This document shows, in pieces, positions 9,998-20,773 of a stretch of DNA of 64,000 nt. Source of the stretch: Paralithodes platypus (Eukaryota; Arthropoda; Malacostraca; Decapoda; Lithodidae); NCBI GenBank assembly GCA_032716605.1, contig CM064519.1:20758348-20822347 (forward strand), given 5' to 3'. A model generated the notes under the pieces. That model ran no database searches. It was not told where the DNA came from and worked only from the letters and a program-made list of their open reading frames with translations. Position 1 is the stretch's first letter, and every line of letters starts with the position of its first letter. A program made the position numbers and the translations under genes.

Positions 9998-11343
9998 CCG
10001 TAAAATGCGGTAACTTCGGACATTTTTTGATGTGTTTTAACAATTTCTCCTGAGCGTAAACATATTATAGAGATTTAACTAGGTCAAGTGATGTATGGTG
10101 ATAGTGCGCCGTAATCCAGGAAGCCTCCTAAAATTATCCCCCATAAGAAGAGAGCTATCCTAAATGATGTCCGAAGTTTGCTTGAAAAGTTGATAACTTC
10201 GGACATGTATGGATAACTTCGGACATACGGTGTTTCTTATGGAAAATGGTTGCCAAGAAAGCTGAGATAACTTCGGACAAACGGAGGAGAGCTTCGGACC
10301 TACGTTCGTGGCCTTATTTCATTCATTTTTCGGCTCCTACTATTTTATATGAATATTTTATTATTGCTGCTTATTTCTGTCCGATGTTATACTGTAGTGG
10401 AAAATGCACAGTCAATACTTTTAGGCCTGTATAATCAGTATAGGAGGGGGATATATACGATGTTTAGCATATATTCTGTTTGGATCTGTTCTCATTAGGC
10501 ATTGAGCTCACTCCTAGAAAATATTGAGCAGGAAAAATAACCAATGTTGTCAAATCAATAACTCGAAAATTAGCTAGGCCTAGTGAAAATATATAGGTAC
10601 TGTATGTATAATATCACTGCATATACACTTTTATGAATTTGATAATTTTTATAGGTATAATGTATTTGTTGGTGTTTCTTTCAGCAGATAAAAACAAATT
10701 TGGACAAGATATATGCCTCTCCTAATTTATATATATTATATATCCAGAATTATCCGAAATACATAAATCGGTTAGCATAGTACATGTATCATATTTTTAT
10801 GGGTTTTTGGACTCAGAGAATGATTATTTGATCTTTTACCACCATGTTAATGATGTACAAGTATTATGAATGATTTTCATAGGGCAAATAATAACAAACG
10901 ATTGTTTTGTTCCATGTCCGAAGTTATCATGTTTTTTTGTTTAAACACAATCGGTTAAATGATAGTGTTCTAGCTAGAGCGTTATATAAGTGTAACAAAT
11001 TTCCTTTGGTGGATGTTGTCTCTGGTAATGTTACTACAAAATTATATCAGTCACAACATCATTCATACAAACAAATTTCTTCAGGGTGATAGAAGTTTGG
11101 CAGGGTAGCGAAAAATTTACATATTTTCGTCACATATACTGTATAATATTTTTTCGTGTACATATACTCATGTCAGTTCCCTAGGACTTTTACATGCTCT
11201 TCCTTTGCCATTTCTCTAAACGGACCCCACAAAAAAAACAATAAAAAGCGTTTCCATTATATAATGACAATGTCTAATTACTGTACTTATTATCGCCGAT
11301 GTCCGAAGTTATGACCCAAGTCCGAAATTACCCCACTTTACGG
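9998..11343. mobile_element. Pogo-like MITE P3 with reiterated TAACTTCGGACA
   Basis: The ends CCGTAAAATGCGGTAACTTC and its inverse (CCGAAATTACCCCACTTTACGG side) form imperfect terminal repeats flanked by TA at 9996-9997 and 11344-11345. The word TAACTTCGGACA or its complement recurs near 10009, 10148, 10193, 10210, 10267, 10915 and 11300. It encodes no protein of note. Inserted within the DIRS A terminal repeat. Confidence 0.85.
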
Positions 11344-11593
11344 TACATCCTAGGGTGAAACCCTTTACTTAGTTCCTAAGGAACGTCATTAAAAAAGTAA
11401 CCATTAGAAAAAGAAAGAAATTTTTTATGAGTAAAAGATTAGAAACTACGAATGTTGCGTTACTAAATTAACTAGCGTGCCGTTATACAGTCCTTCCCTT
11501 GCACGCGTCCTCCAGCTGGCCACGCTGGGTTCATTTGTCCTTCATAGTACTAAGTTGCGCATGTGCATGGGAAGAAGGAGGAGGGAGGGCCGC

Positions 11594-11705
11594 TTTACGT
11601 CATTGACTACGGAACCATTACTAAATAGTTAGTTTTCCTTCTCTCCCTTCGGGTGTCAAACCCGTAATTTAGTAATGGTTCTCTCCGTCAATGACGTGAG
11701 AGCCT
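11594..11705 (-). repeat. DIRS A internal complementary region (ICR)
   Basis: The segment is the reverse complement of the right extension and first part of the terminal repeat (GACTACGGAACCATTACTAA ... TCAAACCCGTAA) joined to TTTAGTAATGG...CGTCAATGACGTGAGAGCC, i.e. the opposite terminus. In DIRS elements this region templates closure of the replication circle. It matches its own terminus with only a few differences. Confidence 0.75.
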
Positions 11706-12353
11706 AAAAATACCAAGATCGGTGGTTGGGACATCTCATGCTCAACGTCAAAGACTGGAGAAAACCAAAACTAACGGCTCGCGCATTAGATATAGATAAA
11801 ATTTAGATGAAATTAAGAAAAAAGGAGTAAAGTATAAGGCAGGGTTTCTGAGTAAGCCTTAGGAAGCAAGAGAAAGTTAAAGGAAGGTAAGTGGAAGGAT
11901 TTAGTAAAACTTAATAAAAGAGCAACTGTATAGTGTAAAAACAAAAGTTGTATATTTCTATAGTGCACAAATGGATTTTTTAAAAGTGAAAACTTTATCA
12001 AAAAATCTCAAAAAGATTTTTGTGTATTTATTAAAATCCCTTTAGGCAATTAATTACCTCATTATTATCAACCTTATTTAACTCTAATATTAATCATTAC
12101 CTGAGAGAGGTTCTCAAGTTCGGAAACACTCTCCCCCCCCCCTTTTTCTCAAAACACAATTGTATAAGCAAGGATCTTGGGGAACCTCACTCATAGGTGT
12201 AAAATAAACCAATTGCACTATTGCAATTAAAACAGAAATTAACTTGGCTTATGGAGGAGTTTCATGGCTACGCATGGAACATTAGGACTCTTCAAATGTA
12301 CTGACTAGTACCGTACTTGGATAAAATGTGTGGTGGGAGGACCAGACCTTTGT
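11706..12353. other. AT-rich DIRS A remnant, no gene seen
   Basis: It begins with a word also found after the ICR of DIRS B (GGGACATC(T/A)CATGCTCAACG type), so it belongs to the DIRS 3' region. The rest is AT-rich, with a C9-plus run near 12130, and I see no reading frame of substance. Confidence 0.5.
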
Positions 12354-12366
12354 TTAACCCCTCCAC

Positions 12367-12436
12367 CCCGGAAGGGCTCTTGAACGCCCATAACAACCTC
12401 GGCCCGCGCAACCCGGAAGGGCTCTTGAACGCCCAT
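12367..12436. repeat. Subterminal 25-bp direct repeats of the piggyBac-like element
   Basis: A 25-bp word (CCCGGAAGGGCTCTTGAACG plus GCCCAT after its first 19 bases) is present perfectly at 12367-12391 and 12412-12436, 45 bp apart, immediately inside the left end. Its CCCGGAAGGGCTC part overlaps the terminal repeat, so these may be transposase binding sites (inference). Confidence 0.7.
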
Positions 12437-12550
12437 TGCTTGCGTGCGTGCTTTCGAATGCCACGCGTACATTTTTGGTATCGTGGGACGGTAGGTGGCG
12501 CCACCAGGCGTAAACGACGCCACAGCAACAGTATCTACCCCGACGCCATC

Positions 12551-13218
12551 ATGGACAGTACGCCAAATAGTGATTCCGCTGTGTCCGATACCGTGCTTCC
12601 TACGACGCCCGTGCTAGTTCGTCGCGCCTTACCCCGACGCCATCGCCTAAATGTGTTATCTCCCGGAGGTATTGAGACGACAGTGAGACTATATGAGCGT
12701 GCTGATGCCAAGTATATTGTTGATGATTTAGTCAGTGACGACTCCAGTAATTATAAGTCGAGTGATTATGGCCATGAGAGTGACAAAGAAGAGCAATTCC
12801 TGGGATTTGCGAGAGAACATGACAGTGATGTGAGTGATGAAGGTGATGTACCAGTTGTTGAGGAAGCTGGTTTACCTAAAGACAGTGAACTTGAGAGAGT
12901 GAGTGAGTGGGAGAGTTCAAGGTCACTCACCAAATTTCGCATAAGTGACACGACGCCAAGCCCTTCCCCCAGGTAAATCGCCTTTCAAGCTACACTTATA
13001 TAAGCAGAAAATACTTGAGAAGGCGGCCGCGGAAGCTAGGGAACAAGCCAAAATACTTGGTGAGGATGAGGCTGTGAGTGAGGGTGAGCGTGGTGACCCT
13101 TCTCGCCCGCCATTGTCTCCCTTATCTACCCACGCCACCAAGATGACCCGGATGCCCCGCATTCTTCCCCACCTCCCACACCACTGCCAAGGGTTGAGGA
13201 CCCCCACTTTCGGCCTAT
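12551..13218 (+). pseudogene. PiggyBac-like transposase N-terminal disordered region, frame-broken
   Basis: From MDSTPNSDSAVSD (12551) a frame runs to a stop at 12974-12976 and encodes an acidic Ser/Asp-rich stretch (DDSSNYKSSDYGHESD), usual for the N-terminus of piggyBac transposases. The reading then passes to a frame at 12945-13229 (KSPFKLHLYKQKILEKAAAE) and to the core frame at 13219. A donor-like CAGGTAAAT at 12970-12978 leaves open an intron, but simple frameshift decay is equally likely. Confidence 0.55.
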
Positions 13219-15435
13219 TTGCCTCCTAGGTCCCCCGACAGGAGACATACTGCTGCCGAAAAGGGGAAAGGCAGGAAATATACCAAAAAAATTAAGAAAA
13301 GTAAGAGAGTTTTGTTCGAGGCTCCCGCGGCGTCCACCCCTGCCGGCCCCAGCCATACGCCCCCGCAACTTTCCCCACGGTCCTCCCCACCTCTCCCGCC
13401 TTCAACATGTCTTCCTGAAGAAGTCTTTGAGCTCGCATCACCAATACCTGGGCCTAGTGACAGTGAAGCATTGCTTTCTGTCACTCGTCGCAGGCCAAGG
13501 AGCCCAGGACCTCGGGGGGACACAGCCTCACCTGCCACTCCTTCCCCACCTCGCCCACCCGCACGCCGCCCACGCATCACTCGTTCCCCGCCAGATTATG
13601 TGGGGGCCACTGATGATGAAGGGCACCTCTCTGAAGACTCTGGCCATGATTACATAGGTCCACCGTCAGGGCAAGATGACCACTCTGACGATGACTATAT
13701 GGACATCGACAGCCCTAGACCCATCTGCTTGGCCCGGCGTCGTGCTGCCCGTCGTGCTGGCCGACGCCCTGACCGACGCCCTCGCTGCCCTAGGGCGCGG
13801 GCCTCCCGAGTTGGCCGTGGGCGTGCTGAGCCACCAGCTGGAGCTCCTCTTCAGCGTAGACAAGACCCATTCTACGTTTTTCAGTGGCAAGACGTAGTTG
13901 ATGGGGATGGATACGACCCTGATGTGCCAGCTTTTGATGAGGTACTGGAGGGTTCAGGCATTACCCCTAATTTTCCTGCAGGCCCCAATGCTCCACCACA
14001 CGAACTATTTGAGGCCTTCTTTGATGAGGAGGTGGTAGGCTATGTTGTCAAAGAGACAAATAAGCAGCACCAATTCCAGGTCCACTTTTTGGGCAAGGTG
14101 ACAAAGGGCCACATGAGGCAGTGGACCCCATTGACTCATAAAGAGTTCATGGTGTTCCTGGCACTCACCATGCTAATGCCTCATGTCAAGAAGCATAGGT
14201 TGCCTGACTATTGGATCACCAATGATCTGATATCCACCCCTGCCTTCGGGAAATATATGTCTCGCGACCGGTACCTTGATATCCTCGCAGCGCTCCATCT
14301 TGTCACCAACACCGACGTCCACCTCGGTGACAAGCTGTGGAAGATTAGGACGTTGTACGAGATGATGCGAGAACGCTTCACCTCCTACTTCAAGCCCTTC
14401 CGCAAGGTCGTCATTGACGAGTCTCTTGTGCTGTTCCGGGGAAAACTCAGCTTCCGGCAGTACATCCCCTCAAAAAGACATCGCTTTGGCATAAAATTCT
14501 TTGTGCTGTGCGACTGCTAAACTGGCTATGTCCTGGACTTCCTGGTCTACAGCGGGAAGGAAGGGGACTTGCTTGTGGACCCCCTCATTGGCTTTGGCGG
14601 AGCAGTGGTGCAAGCCATGATGGACCGCTACTTTCATAAGAATCACGTCCTCTACACGGACAATTATTACACGTCCCCCACTCTCTCACAGTACCTGCAT
14701 GAGCGCAAGACGGGGACTGTAGGCACAGTACGAGGGAAAAGGAAGGGCATGCCACCTTTCCCTCCAAAGACCAAAAAAGGTGATGTGTTCAAGAAGAAGT
14801 CGGGGCCCATTCTGGCTATCCACTGGCACGACCAGCGGAAGGTCAACCTCCTGAGCACCATCCAAAAGGGGGAAATGGTGGAGACTGGCAAGGTGGATCG
14901 CCGCACCCAGGCCAGGGTGACCAAGCCCGATGCTGTCCTGGACTACAACATCAACATGAGGCTGGTGGACAAGTCCGACATGCAGATAGGCTTCATTGAC
15001 TGCCTGCGTACCTCGTGCAGATGGTACAAAAAGTTCTTTCTGCATATGGTGGACATGTCAGTTCTGAATGCCTACAATATATACAAGCTTCGGAATGTGA
15101 ACACACCCATGAAGTTCAATAGCCTGCGGAGGTTCCAAAAGCAGGTGTTGACGGAGCTCCTGGAGAAGTATGCTACGCCACAGAGGGCAGTGGCACATCC
15201 TGGGCCCGCCGTTATTGACCGCTTGCAGTGTGCTCATTACTTGATTAGGCACAGGCTTGGTTCCCTGCCTCAGAATGAATCAGGAAGAATGCAGCAGAAG
15301 CGGTGCCATATCTGCTACAACAGCAGGGTGAGGCCGAGGTCAGGTAAAAAGTCAACCATGGAGTGTGTGGAGTGCAAGGTGGCACTCTGTGCTTTAGAGT
15401 GCTTCTTTGATTACCACTCCAAGCTGGAGTTCTAA
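13219..15435 (+). pseudogene. PiggyBac-like transposase copy 1, nonsense codon in catalytic core
   Basis: The frame 13219-14520 holds a Pro/Ser/Arg-rich N-part and the start of the DDE_Tnp_1_7 core. The first catalytic Asp lies in VVIDESLVLF (Asp codon 14416-14418). A TAA at 14518-14520 follows LCDC; copy 2 has CAA there. The frame continues at 14569-15435 with LYTDNYYTS (second Asp, 14659-14661), RLVDKSDMQIGF (third Asp, 14968-14970) and a C-terminal cross-brace finger (CHIC...CVEC...ECFFDYH). Copy 2 also reads Trp where copy 1 has Gly shortly after the stop. Inactive unless the stop is bypassed. Confidence 0.9.
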
Positions 15436-15724
15436 TAATCATACTGAAAGTGCCAAATAAAATGACAATATGTACACTATATATATATAGGCAAAAAGTG
15501 GAAGAAAACCAATTTATTGTTATACAAAAGTCATGTACTGTATTATGAGAAAATTGATACAAATACAATTACACCATAATAATATGTGAAAGTGACACAT
15601 ATGTATATACCAAGTGACATTCATATGATTAGAACCTATAGAAATATAGAAATCAGTGAAAAAAGACACAATAAATTGTATATAAAACTTTTACAAATCA
15701 TATAACTAAGTGAAAGTGACACAA

Positions 15725-16017
15725 GACCTAATATTTGATGGCCAAAGTATAATAAACACCTGTGATAACGAATAATCAGTGCCTAATACAACAATAACCT
15801 ACCTCAATTACTAATAAAATGTACGGTATCGAGTGAAAATGAGCATTATCAGTGACAGTGACACTCTAAAGCATATTTGTCAAAGTGAAAGTGACACAAG
15901 ACCTAATATTTGATGGCCAAAGTATAATAAACACCTGTGATAATGAATAATCAGTGCCTAATACAACAATAACCTACCTCAATTACTAATAAAATGTACG
16001 GTATCGAGTGAAAACAT
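15725..16017. repeat. First, short array of the 177-bp satellite
   Basis: GACCTAATATTTGATGGCC starts at 15725 and 15900 (175 bp apart) within otherwise matching DNA that includes CAATAACCTACCTCAATTAC. It ends at about 16017 where non-repeat DNA leads to transposase copy 2. Confidence 0.85.
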
Positions 16018-16207
16018 AGAGGTTATGCATGTCCACTAATTCATGAAATATGATTTAATTTGGATAAAATAGTTTGTCCGTATGGATTAGCTTGTATGGA
16101 TATATTCTGCTTATGTTGTATATTATACAGCCAATTTACTATACCGGTACAGTATATATTGGCTAGGGGCTTGCCATATCACAAGTGTTTGTAATAACCC
16201 TCTGTTT

Positions 16208-17508
16208 ATGAGACATAAAGAGTTCATGGTGTTCCTGGCACTCACCATGCTAATGCCTCATGTCAAGAAGCATAGGTTGCCTGACTATTGGATCACCAAT
16301 GATCTGATATCCAGCATGCCTTCGGGAAATATATGTCTCGCGACCGGTACCTTGATATCCTCGCAGCGCTCCATCTTGTCACCAACACCGACGTCCACCT
16401 CGGTGACAAACTGTGGAAGATTAGGACGTTGTACGAGATGATGCGAGAACGCTTCACCTCCTACTTCAAGCCCTTCCGCAAGGTCGTCATTGACGAGTCT
16501 CTTGTGCTGTTCCGGGGAAAACTCAGCTTCCGGCAGTACATCCCTTCAAAAAGACATCGCTTTGGCATAAAATTCTTTGTGCTGTGCGACTGCCAAACTG
16601 GCTATGTCCTGGACTTCCTGGTCTACAGCGGGAAGGAATGGGACTTGCTTGTGGACCCCCTCATTGGCTTTGGCGGAGCAGTGGTGCAAGCCATGATGGA
16701 CCGCTACTTTCATAAGAATCACGTCCTCTACACGGACAATTATTACACGTCCCCCACTCTCTCACAGTACCTGCATGAGCGCAAGACGGGGACTGTAGGC
16801 ACAGTACGAGGGAAAAGGAAGGGCATGCCACCTTTCCCTCCAAAGACCAAACAAGGTGATGTGTTCAAGAAGTCGGGGCCCATTCTGGCTATCCACTGGC
16901 ACGACCAGCGGAAGGTCAACCTCCTGAGCACCATCCACAAGGGGGAAATGGTGGAGACTGGCAAGGTGGATCGCCGCACCCAGGCCAGGGTGACCAAGCC
17001 CGATGCTGTCCTGGACTACAACATCAACATGAGGCTGGTGGACAAGTCAGACATGCAGATAGGCTTCATTGACTGCCTGCGTACCTCGTGCAGATGGTAC
17101 AAAAAGTTCTTTCTGCATATGGTGGACATGTCAGTTCTGAATGCCTACAATATATACAAGCTTCGGAATGTGAACACACCCATGAAGTTCAATAGCCTGC
17201 GGAGGTTCCAAAAGCAGGTGTTGACGGAGCTCCTGGAGAAGTATGCTACGCCACAGAGGGCAGTGGCACATCCTGGGCCCGCCGTTATTGACCGCTTGCA
17301 GTGTGCTCATTACTTGATTAGGCACAGGCTTGGTTCCCTGCCTCAGAATGAATCAGGAAGAACGCAGCAGAAGCGGTGCCATGTCTGCTACAACAGCAGG
17401 GTGAGGCCGAGGTCAGGTAAAAAGTCAACCATGGAGTGTGTGGAGTGCAAGGTGGCACTCTGTGCTTTAGAGTGCTTCTTTGATTACCACTCCAAGCTGG
17501 AGTTCTAA
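16208..17508 (+). pseudogene. PiggyBac-like transposase copy 2, N-terminally truncated
   Basis: The sequence matches copy 1 from 14137 onward at an offset of 2077 bp. A frame break near 16315 separates a short start (16208-16441) from the 391-residue frame 16333-17508, which begins MSRDRYLDIL. That frame keeps VIDESLVLF, YTDNYYTS, VDKSD and the C-terminal finger, and has Gln where copy 1 has the stop. It lacks the N-terminal part of copy 1. No promoter of its own is evident. Confidence 0.9.
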
Positions 17509-17790
17509 TAATCATACTGAAAGTGCCAAATAAAATGACAATATGTACACTATATATATAGGCAAAAAGTGGAAGAAAACCAATTTATTGTTATACAAAA
17601 GTCATGTATTATGAGAAAATTGATACAAATACAATTACACCATAATAATATGTGAAAGTGACACATATGTATATACCAAGTGACATTCATATGATTAGAA
17701 CCTATAGAAATATAGAAATCAGTGAAAAAAGACACAATAAATTGTATATAAAACGTTTACAAATCATAAAACTAAGTGAAAGTGACACAA

Positions 17791-18640
17791 GACCTAATAT
17801 TTGATGGCCAAAGTATAATAAACACCTGTGATAACGAATAATCAGTGCCTAATACAACAATAACCTACCTCAATTACTAATAAAATGTACGGTATCGAGT
17901 GAAAATGAGCATTATCAGTGACAGTGACACTCTCTAAAGCATATTTGTCAAGGTGAAAGTGACACAAGACCTAATATTTGATGGCCAAAGTATAATAAAC
18001 ACCTGTGATAACGAATAATCAGTGCCTAATACAACAATAACCTACCTCAATTACTAATAAAATGTACGGTATCGAGTGAAAATTAGCATTATCAGTGACA
18101 GTGACACTCTCTAAAGCATATTTGTCAAAGTGAAAGTGACAAGACCTAATATTTGATGGCCAAAGTATAATAAACACCTGTGATAACGAATAATCAGTGC
18201 CTAATACAACAATAACCTACCTCAATTACTAATAAAATGTACGGTATCGAGTGAAAATTAGCATTATCAGTGACAGTGACACTCTCTAAAGCATATTTGT
18301 CAAAGTGAAAGTGACACAAGACCTAATATTTGATGGCCAAAGTATAATAAACACCTGTGATAACGAATAATCAGTGTCTAATACAACAATAACCTACCTC
18401 AATTACTAATAAAATGTACGGTATCGAGTGAAAATGAGCATTATCAGTGACAGTGACACTCTCTAAAGCATATTTATCAAAGTGAAAGTGACACAAGACA
18501 CAATACTTGATGGCCAAAGTATAATAAACCTGTAATAACGAATAATCAGTGCCTAATATAACAATAACCTACCTCAATTACTAATAAAATGTACGGTATC
18601 GAGTGAAAATTAGCAATATCAGTGACAGTGATACCCTAAT
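17791..18640. repeat. Second array of the 177-bp satellite, five units
   Basis: The same unit starts at 17791, 17968, 18143, 18320 and 18497 (periods 175-177). Units differ by few substitutions and a CT insertion. The array lies downstream of transposase copy 2 and inside the piggyBac-like element, so it travels with it. Confidence 0.9.
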
Positions 18641-19044
18641 AAACATACTTTATATAATTGGCCTCAAAATAACTATACAAATATCAAATAAACATCACAT
18701 TCTCAATATCAAACACTAAAATCGTCTAAGGGAGATAAATACTTTGGCGCGACGAGCGGCTAGGTGCGTCGTAGCCATGGCCGGGGCGACGCGTCCGAAC
18801 GCGGGAAGAATTTGCCGCCGAAAAGCACTCGTCTTCCCGCGCTCACCATTATGCAACCAGAGGGGCTAGAGACCTTTACTTAACGCCATTCGACAGAGGA
18901 AGGTTTGTGGAACATTATTCTTTTTTATTCATAACATTACATGCCATATTCATTGAATTATAGAGGAGTTAACATAGCCCAAAGATCGTCAAAACACCCG
19001 GTACCACAGCACAGTCGCGAGCTATAGCCCCCGGGGCTGGAGGG
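18641..19044. other. Right subterminal region of the piggyBac-like element
   Basis: Non-coding DNA between the array and the right end. It contains a GC-rich hairpin with arms CGCGGGAAGA (18800-18809) and TCTTCCCGCG (18832-18841) and ends in CCCCCGGGGCTGGAGGG before the TTAA. Confidence 0.6.
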
Positions 19045-19088
19045 TTAATATTTTGTGTCGAGTAATTATTAAGAAATCGGACAGTCAT

Positions 19089-20773
19089 TCTTACAGTTTC
19101 TTACAGTAGATCCTCTGGAAAAAGGCAAACTATGCCTGTGTATCCAGCTCAGTACCAGTGCTTGCACTGCTGCGGTCGTTCACGGTGTTGGCGGCGGCGG
19201 TAGCAGACGCAACATTTTTACTATTCTGTATTTTTGTTTTATAATCAAACTTCAAATCTTGTCTTCCCCATGCTTTATCAAGATTACTTTCAAACTCCCT
19301 TATTGATTCGGAATCGACTACATACTGGGGCAGTGCGTTCCACTCATTTACCACTCTATCACAAAATGAGTTCTTCGCCTTCTCAAGCCTATTTCTTTCT
19401 TTGTAAATTTTCTTAGAGTGTCCTCTCGTTCTTGTTCCCTCCCGCATCAAGAAGATACCTTCACACACATCCTCATCGTACTTTCCTGACACTATCTTAA
19501 AAGTCTCTATCATATCCCCTCTCTTTCTCCTATATGCCAGTGTCGGAAGTCCCAGTGTCCTCAACCTCTGCTCATAACCCGCGTTCTTCAACGTTGGTAC
19601 CAGCTTGCTAGCTCTTCTCTGCACTTTCTCCACTGCTTCTATATCCTTTACCATATATGGAGCCCACACCTGGTTTGCATATTCCAGGTGTGGCCTAACC
19701 AGCGCTGTATATAGATTCCTGAAGATTTCTTCGTCAAGTGACACAAATGTCCTCCTTATCAGCCCTACAATTCTATTGGCTTTGTTTATCTTTTCCGCTA
19801 AATGTTCTGAGAAATTTAACTTATTATCTATCACTACTCCTATATCCTTTTCTGCACTCACTTCCTCCATCGCTTCATACATACTGTATCCTACCTTGTC
19901 TATCTTGCTGGTCCCAATCCGCATGTACTTGCATTTTTTTGGATGAAAAGGCATTAACCAATGCTCAGACCATCCCTTCATGCCCTCCACATCTCCTTGA
20001 AGCAAACCCATATCTTCCTTACTCCTCACTCTTCTATACAGTTTAGTGTCATCCGCATACAGGTATACCTCACTTCCATTAGTTATAACTTCAGGCAAGT
20101 CGTTGATAAATATAACGAACAGCAATGGTCCCAACACAGATCCCTGAGGTACCCCACTTGTAATTTCCCTCCACCCCGAGCCTATTCCATTCACCAATAC
20201 CCTCTGTCTCCGATCTTTCAGGAAGGCTTCTATCCATTTCACACATTTCTCCCCTATATTATAGCTTCTAACTTTCTCTATTAACCTTTTATGTGGGACC
20301 TTATCGAAGGCCTTCATAAAATCGCAATATACCACGTCTATTACATCACCATCTTCTAAAATTTGCATCCAATCATCTACCACCTTAATTAGCTGTAGTA
20401 CCGTCGACCTCCCCGGCAAGAATCCAAACTGTCTCCCACTGAAAAGTTGGTTTGACTTCATATGATCCATTATTCCTTCTCTAATTACCGTTTCCATTAG
20501 TTTACACACAACACTTGTCAAACTGACTGGTCTATAATTCCCTGGGTCATTTCTCTTTCCCTTCTTAAATATAGCTGTTATGTTCGCCTCTCTCCAGTCC
20601 ATCGGGATTTGTCCTGTATTAAACGATACCTCAAATAACATTTTCAATGGCTCTACTAACATCTCCCCTCCTTCCTTTATGATTCTTGGGTGTATCCCAT
20701 CCGGTCCCGGTGACTTACTTCTATTCATTTTTTCTATAGCCCTTCTTATTCTAGCATGGGAAAACTCTACTAG
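19089..20773 (-). mobile_element. LINE family A, copy A2, 5'-truncated
   Basis: Minus-strand LINE whose 3' tail (CTTACAGTTTCTTACAG on plus) begins near 19089 and whose 5' truncation is near 20773. AGTCAT is found at both edges and could be the target duplication. It carries one open RT frame (19130-20728) and lies in DIRS A sequence. Confidence 0.88.
19130..20728 (-). CDS. LINE A2 reverse transcriptase, uninterrupted
   Basis: A 532-residue frame starting MNRSKSPGPDGIHP and ending NDRSSASTGTELDTQA, the longest open RT of the family here. It contains CDFMKAFDKVPHKRL, TSGVPQGSVLGPLLF, YLYADDTKLYR and the whole thumb and C-terminal region (FCDRVVNEWNALPQYVVDS). The start is an internal Met, because 5' truncation removed the endonuclease, so no complete protein would be made. 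The frame is open without a stop, which argues for a recent insertion. Confidence 0.88.
   Translation of the reverse strand: MNRSKSPGPDGIHPRIIKEGGEMLVEPLKMLFEVSFNTGQIPMDWREANITAIFKKGKRNDPGNYRPVSLTSVVCKLMETVIREGIMDHMKSNQLFSGRQFGFLPGRSTVLQLIKVVDDWMQILEDGDVIDVVYCDFMKAFDKVPHKRLIEKVRSYNIGEKCVKWIEAFLKDRRQRVLVNGIGSGWREITSGVPQGSVLGPLLFVIFINDLPEVITNGSEVYLYADDTKLYRRVRSKEDMGLLQGDVEGMKGWSEHWLMPFHPKKCKYMRIGTSKIDKVGYSMYEAMEEVSAEKDIGVVIDNKLNFSEHLAEKINKANRIVGLIRRTFVSLDEEIFRNLYTALVRPHLEYANQVWAPYMVKDIEAVEKVQRRASKLVPTLKNAGYEQRLRTLGLPTLAYRRKRGDMIETFKIVSGKYDEDVCEGIFLMREGTRTRGHSKKIYKERNRLEKAKNSFCDRVVNEWNALPQYVVDSESIREFESNLDKAWGRQDLKFDYKTKIQNSKNVASATAAANTVNDRSSASTGTELDTQA

Larger units (their letters stand above)
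9836..11705 (-). mobile_element. DIRS copy A: right terminal repeat, extension and internal complementary region
   Basis: Starting near 9836 is an extension (ACGGGTTTGACA...) of about 44 bp, then TATTTAGTAATGGTTCC and AGTCAATGACG, followed by a terminal repeat containing CTCCCCGGAGACCCCCGTGA. After pogo-like P3 the repeat continues to about 11540. At 11594-11705 the extension plus terminus recurs in inverse, fused to a second terminus, which is the layout of a DIRS right end. ORFs of this copy lie further right on the minus strand beyond a piggyBac insertion. Confidence 0.75.
12358..19044 (+). mobile_element. PiggyBac-like DNA transposon, complete ends, rearranged interior
   Basis: TTAA occurs at 12354-12357 and 19045-19048. 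Inside it are inverted ends, CCCCTCCACCCCGGAAGG on the left and, read inward from the right, CCCTCCAGCCCCGGGGGC. TTAA target duplication with CCC ends is the piggyBac signature, and the interior encodes a piggyBac-type transposase. The 6687-bp length is large because about 2.08 kb (from 14137) is duplicated in tandem starting at 16214, and a 177-bp array follows each copy. It is inserted in DIRS A sequence. Confidence 0.88.

Noticed and set aside
13215..13580. Long Gly/Arg-rich minus-strand frame opposite the piggyBac transposase
   Set aside because: It is the complement of a GC-rich Pro/Ser/Arg coding stretch and has no motif of its own.
14518..14520. In-frame TAA in the transposase as a recoded codon
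   Set aside because: Copy 2 has CAA at the same place and nothing else suggests recoding, so a simple C-to-T nonsense change is enough.
17791..18640. Possible CRISPR-like array
   Set aside because: Units of 177 bp are contiguous with no unique spacers, and the context is a eukaryotic transposon.
19605..20284. Plus-strand frames opposite LINE A2 (same at 7569-8248, 44172-44667, 46371-47050)
   Set aside because: They recur only because the LINE recurs and are shadows of the RT frame on the other strand.
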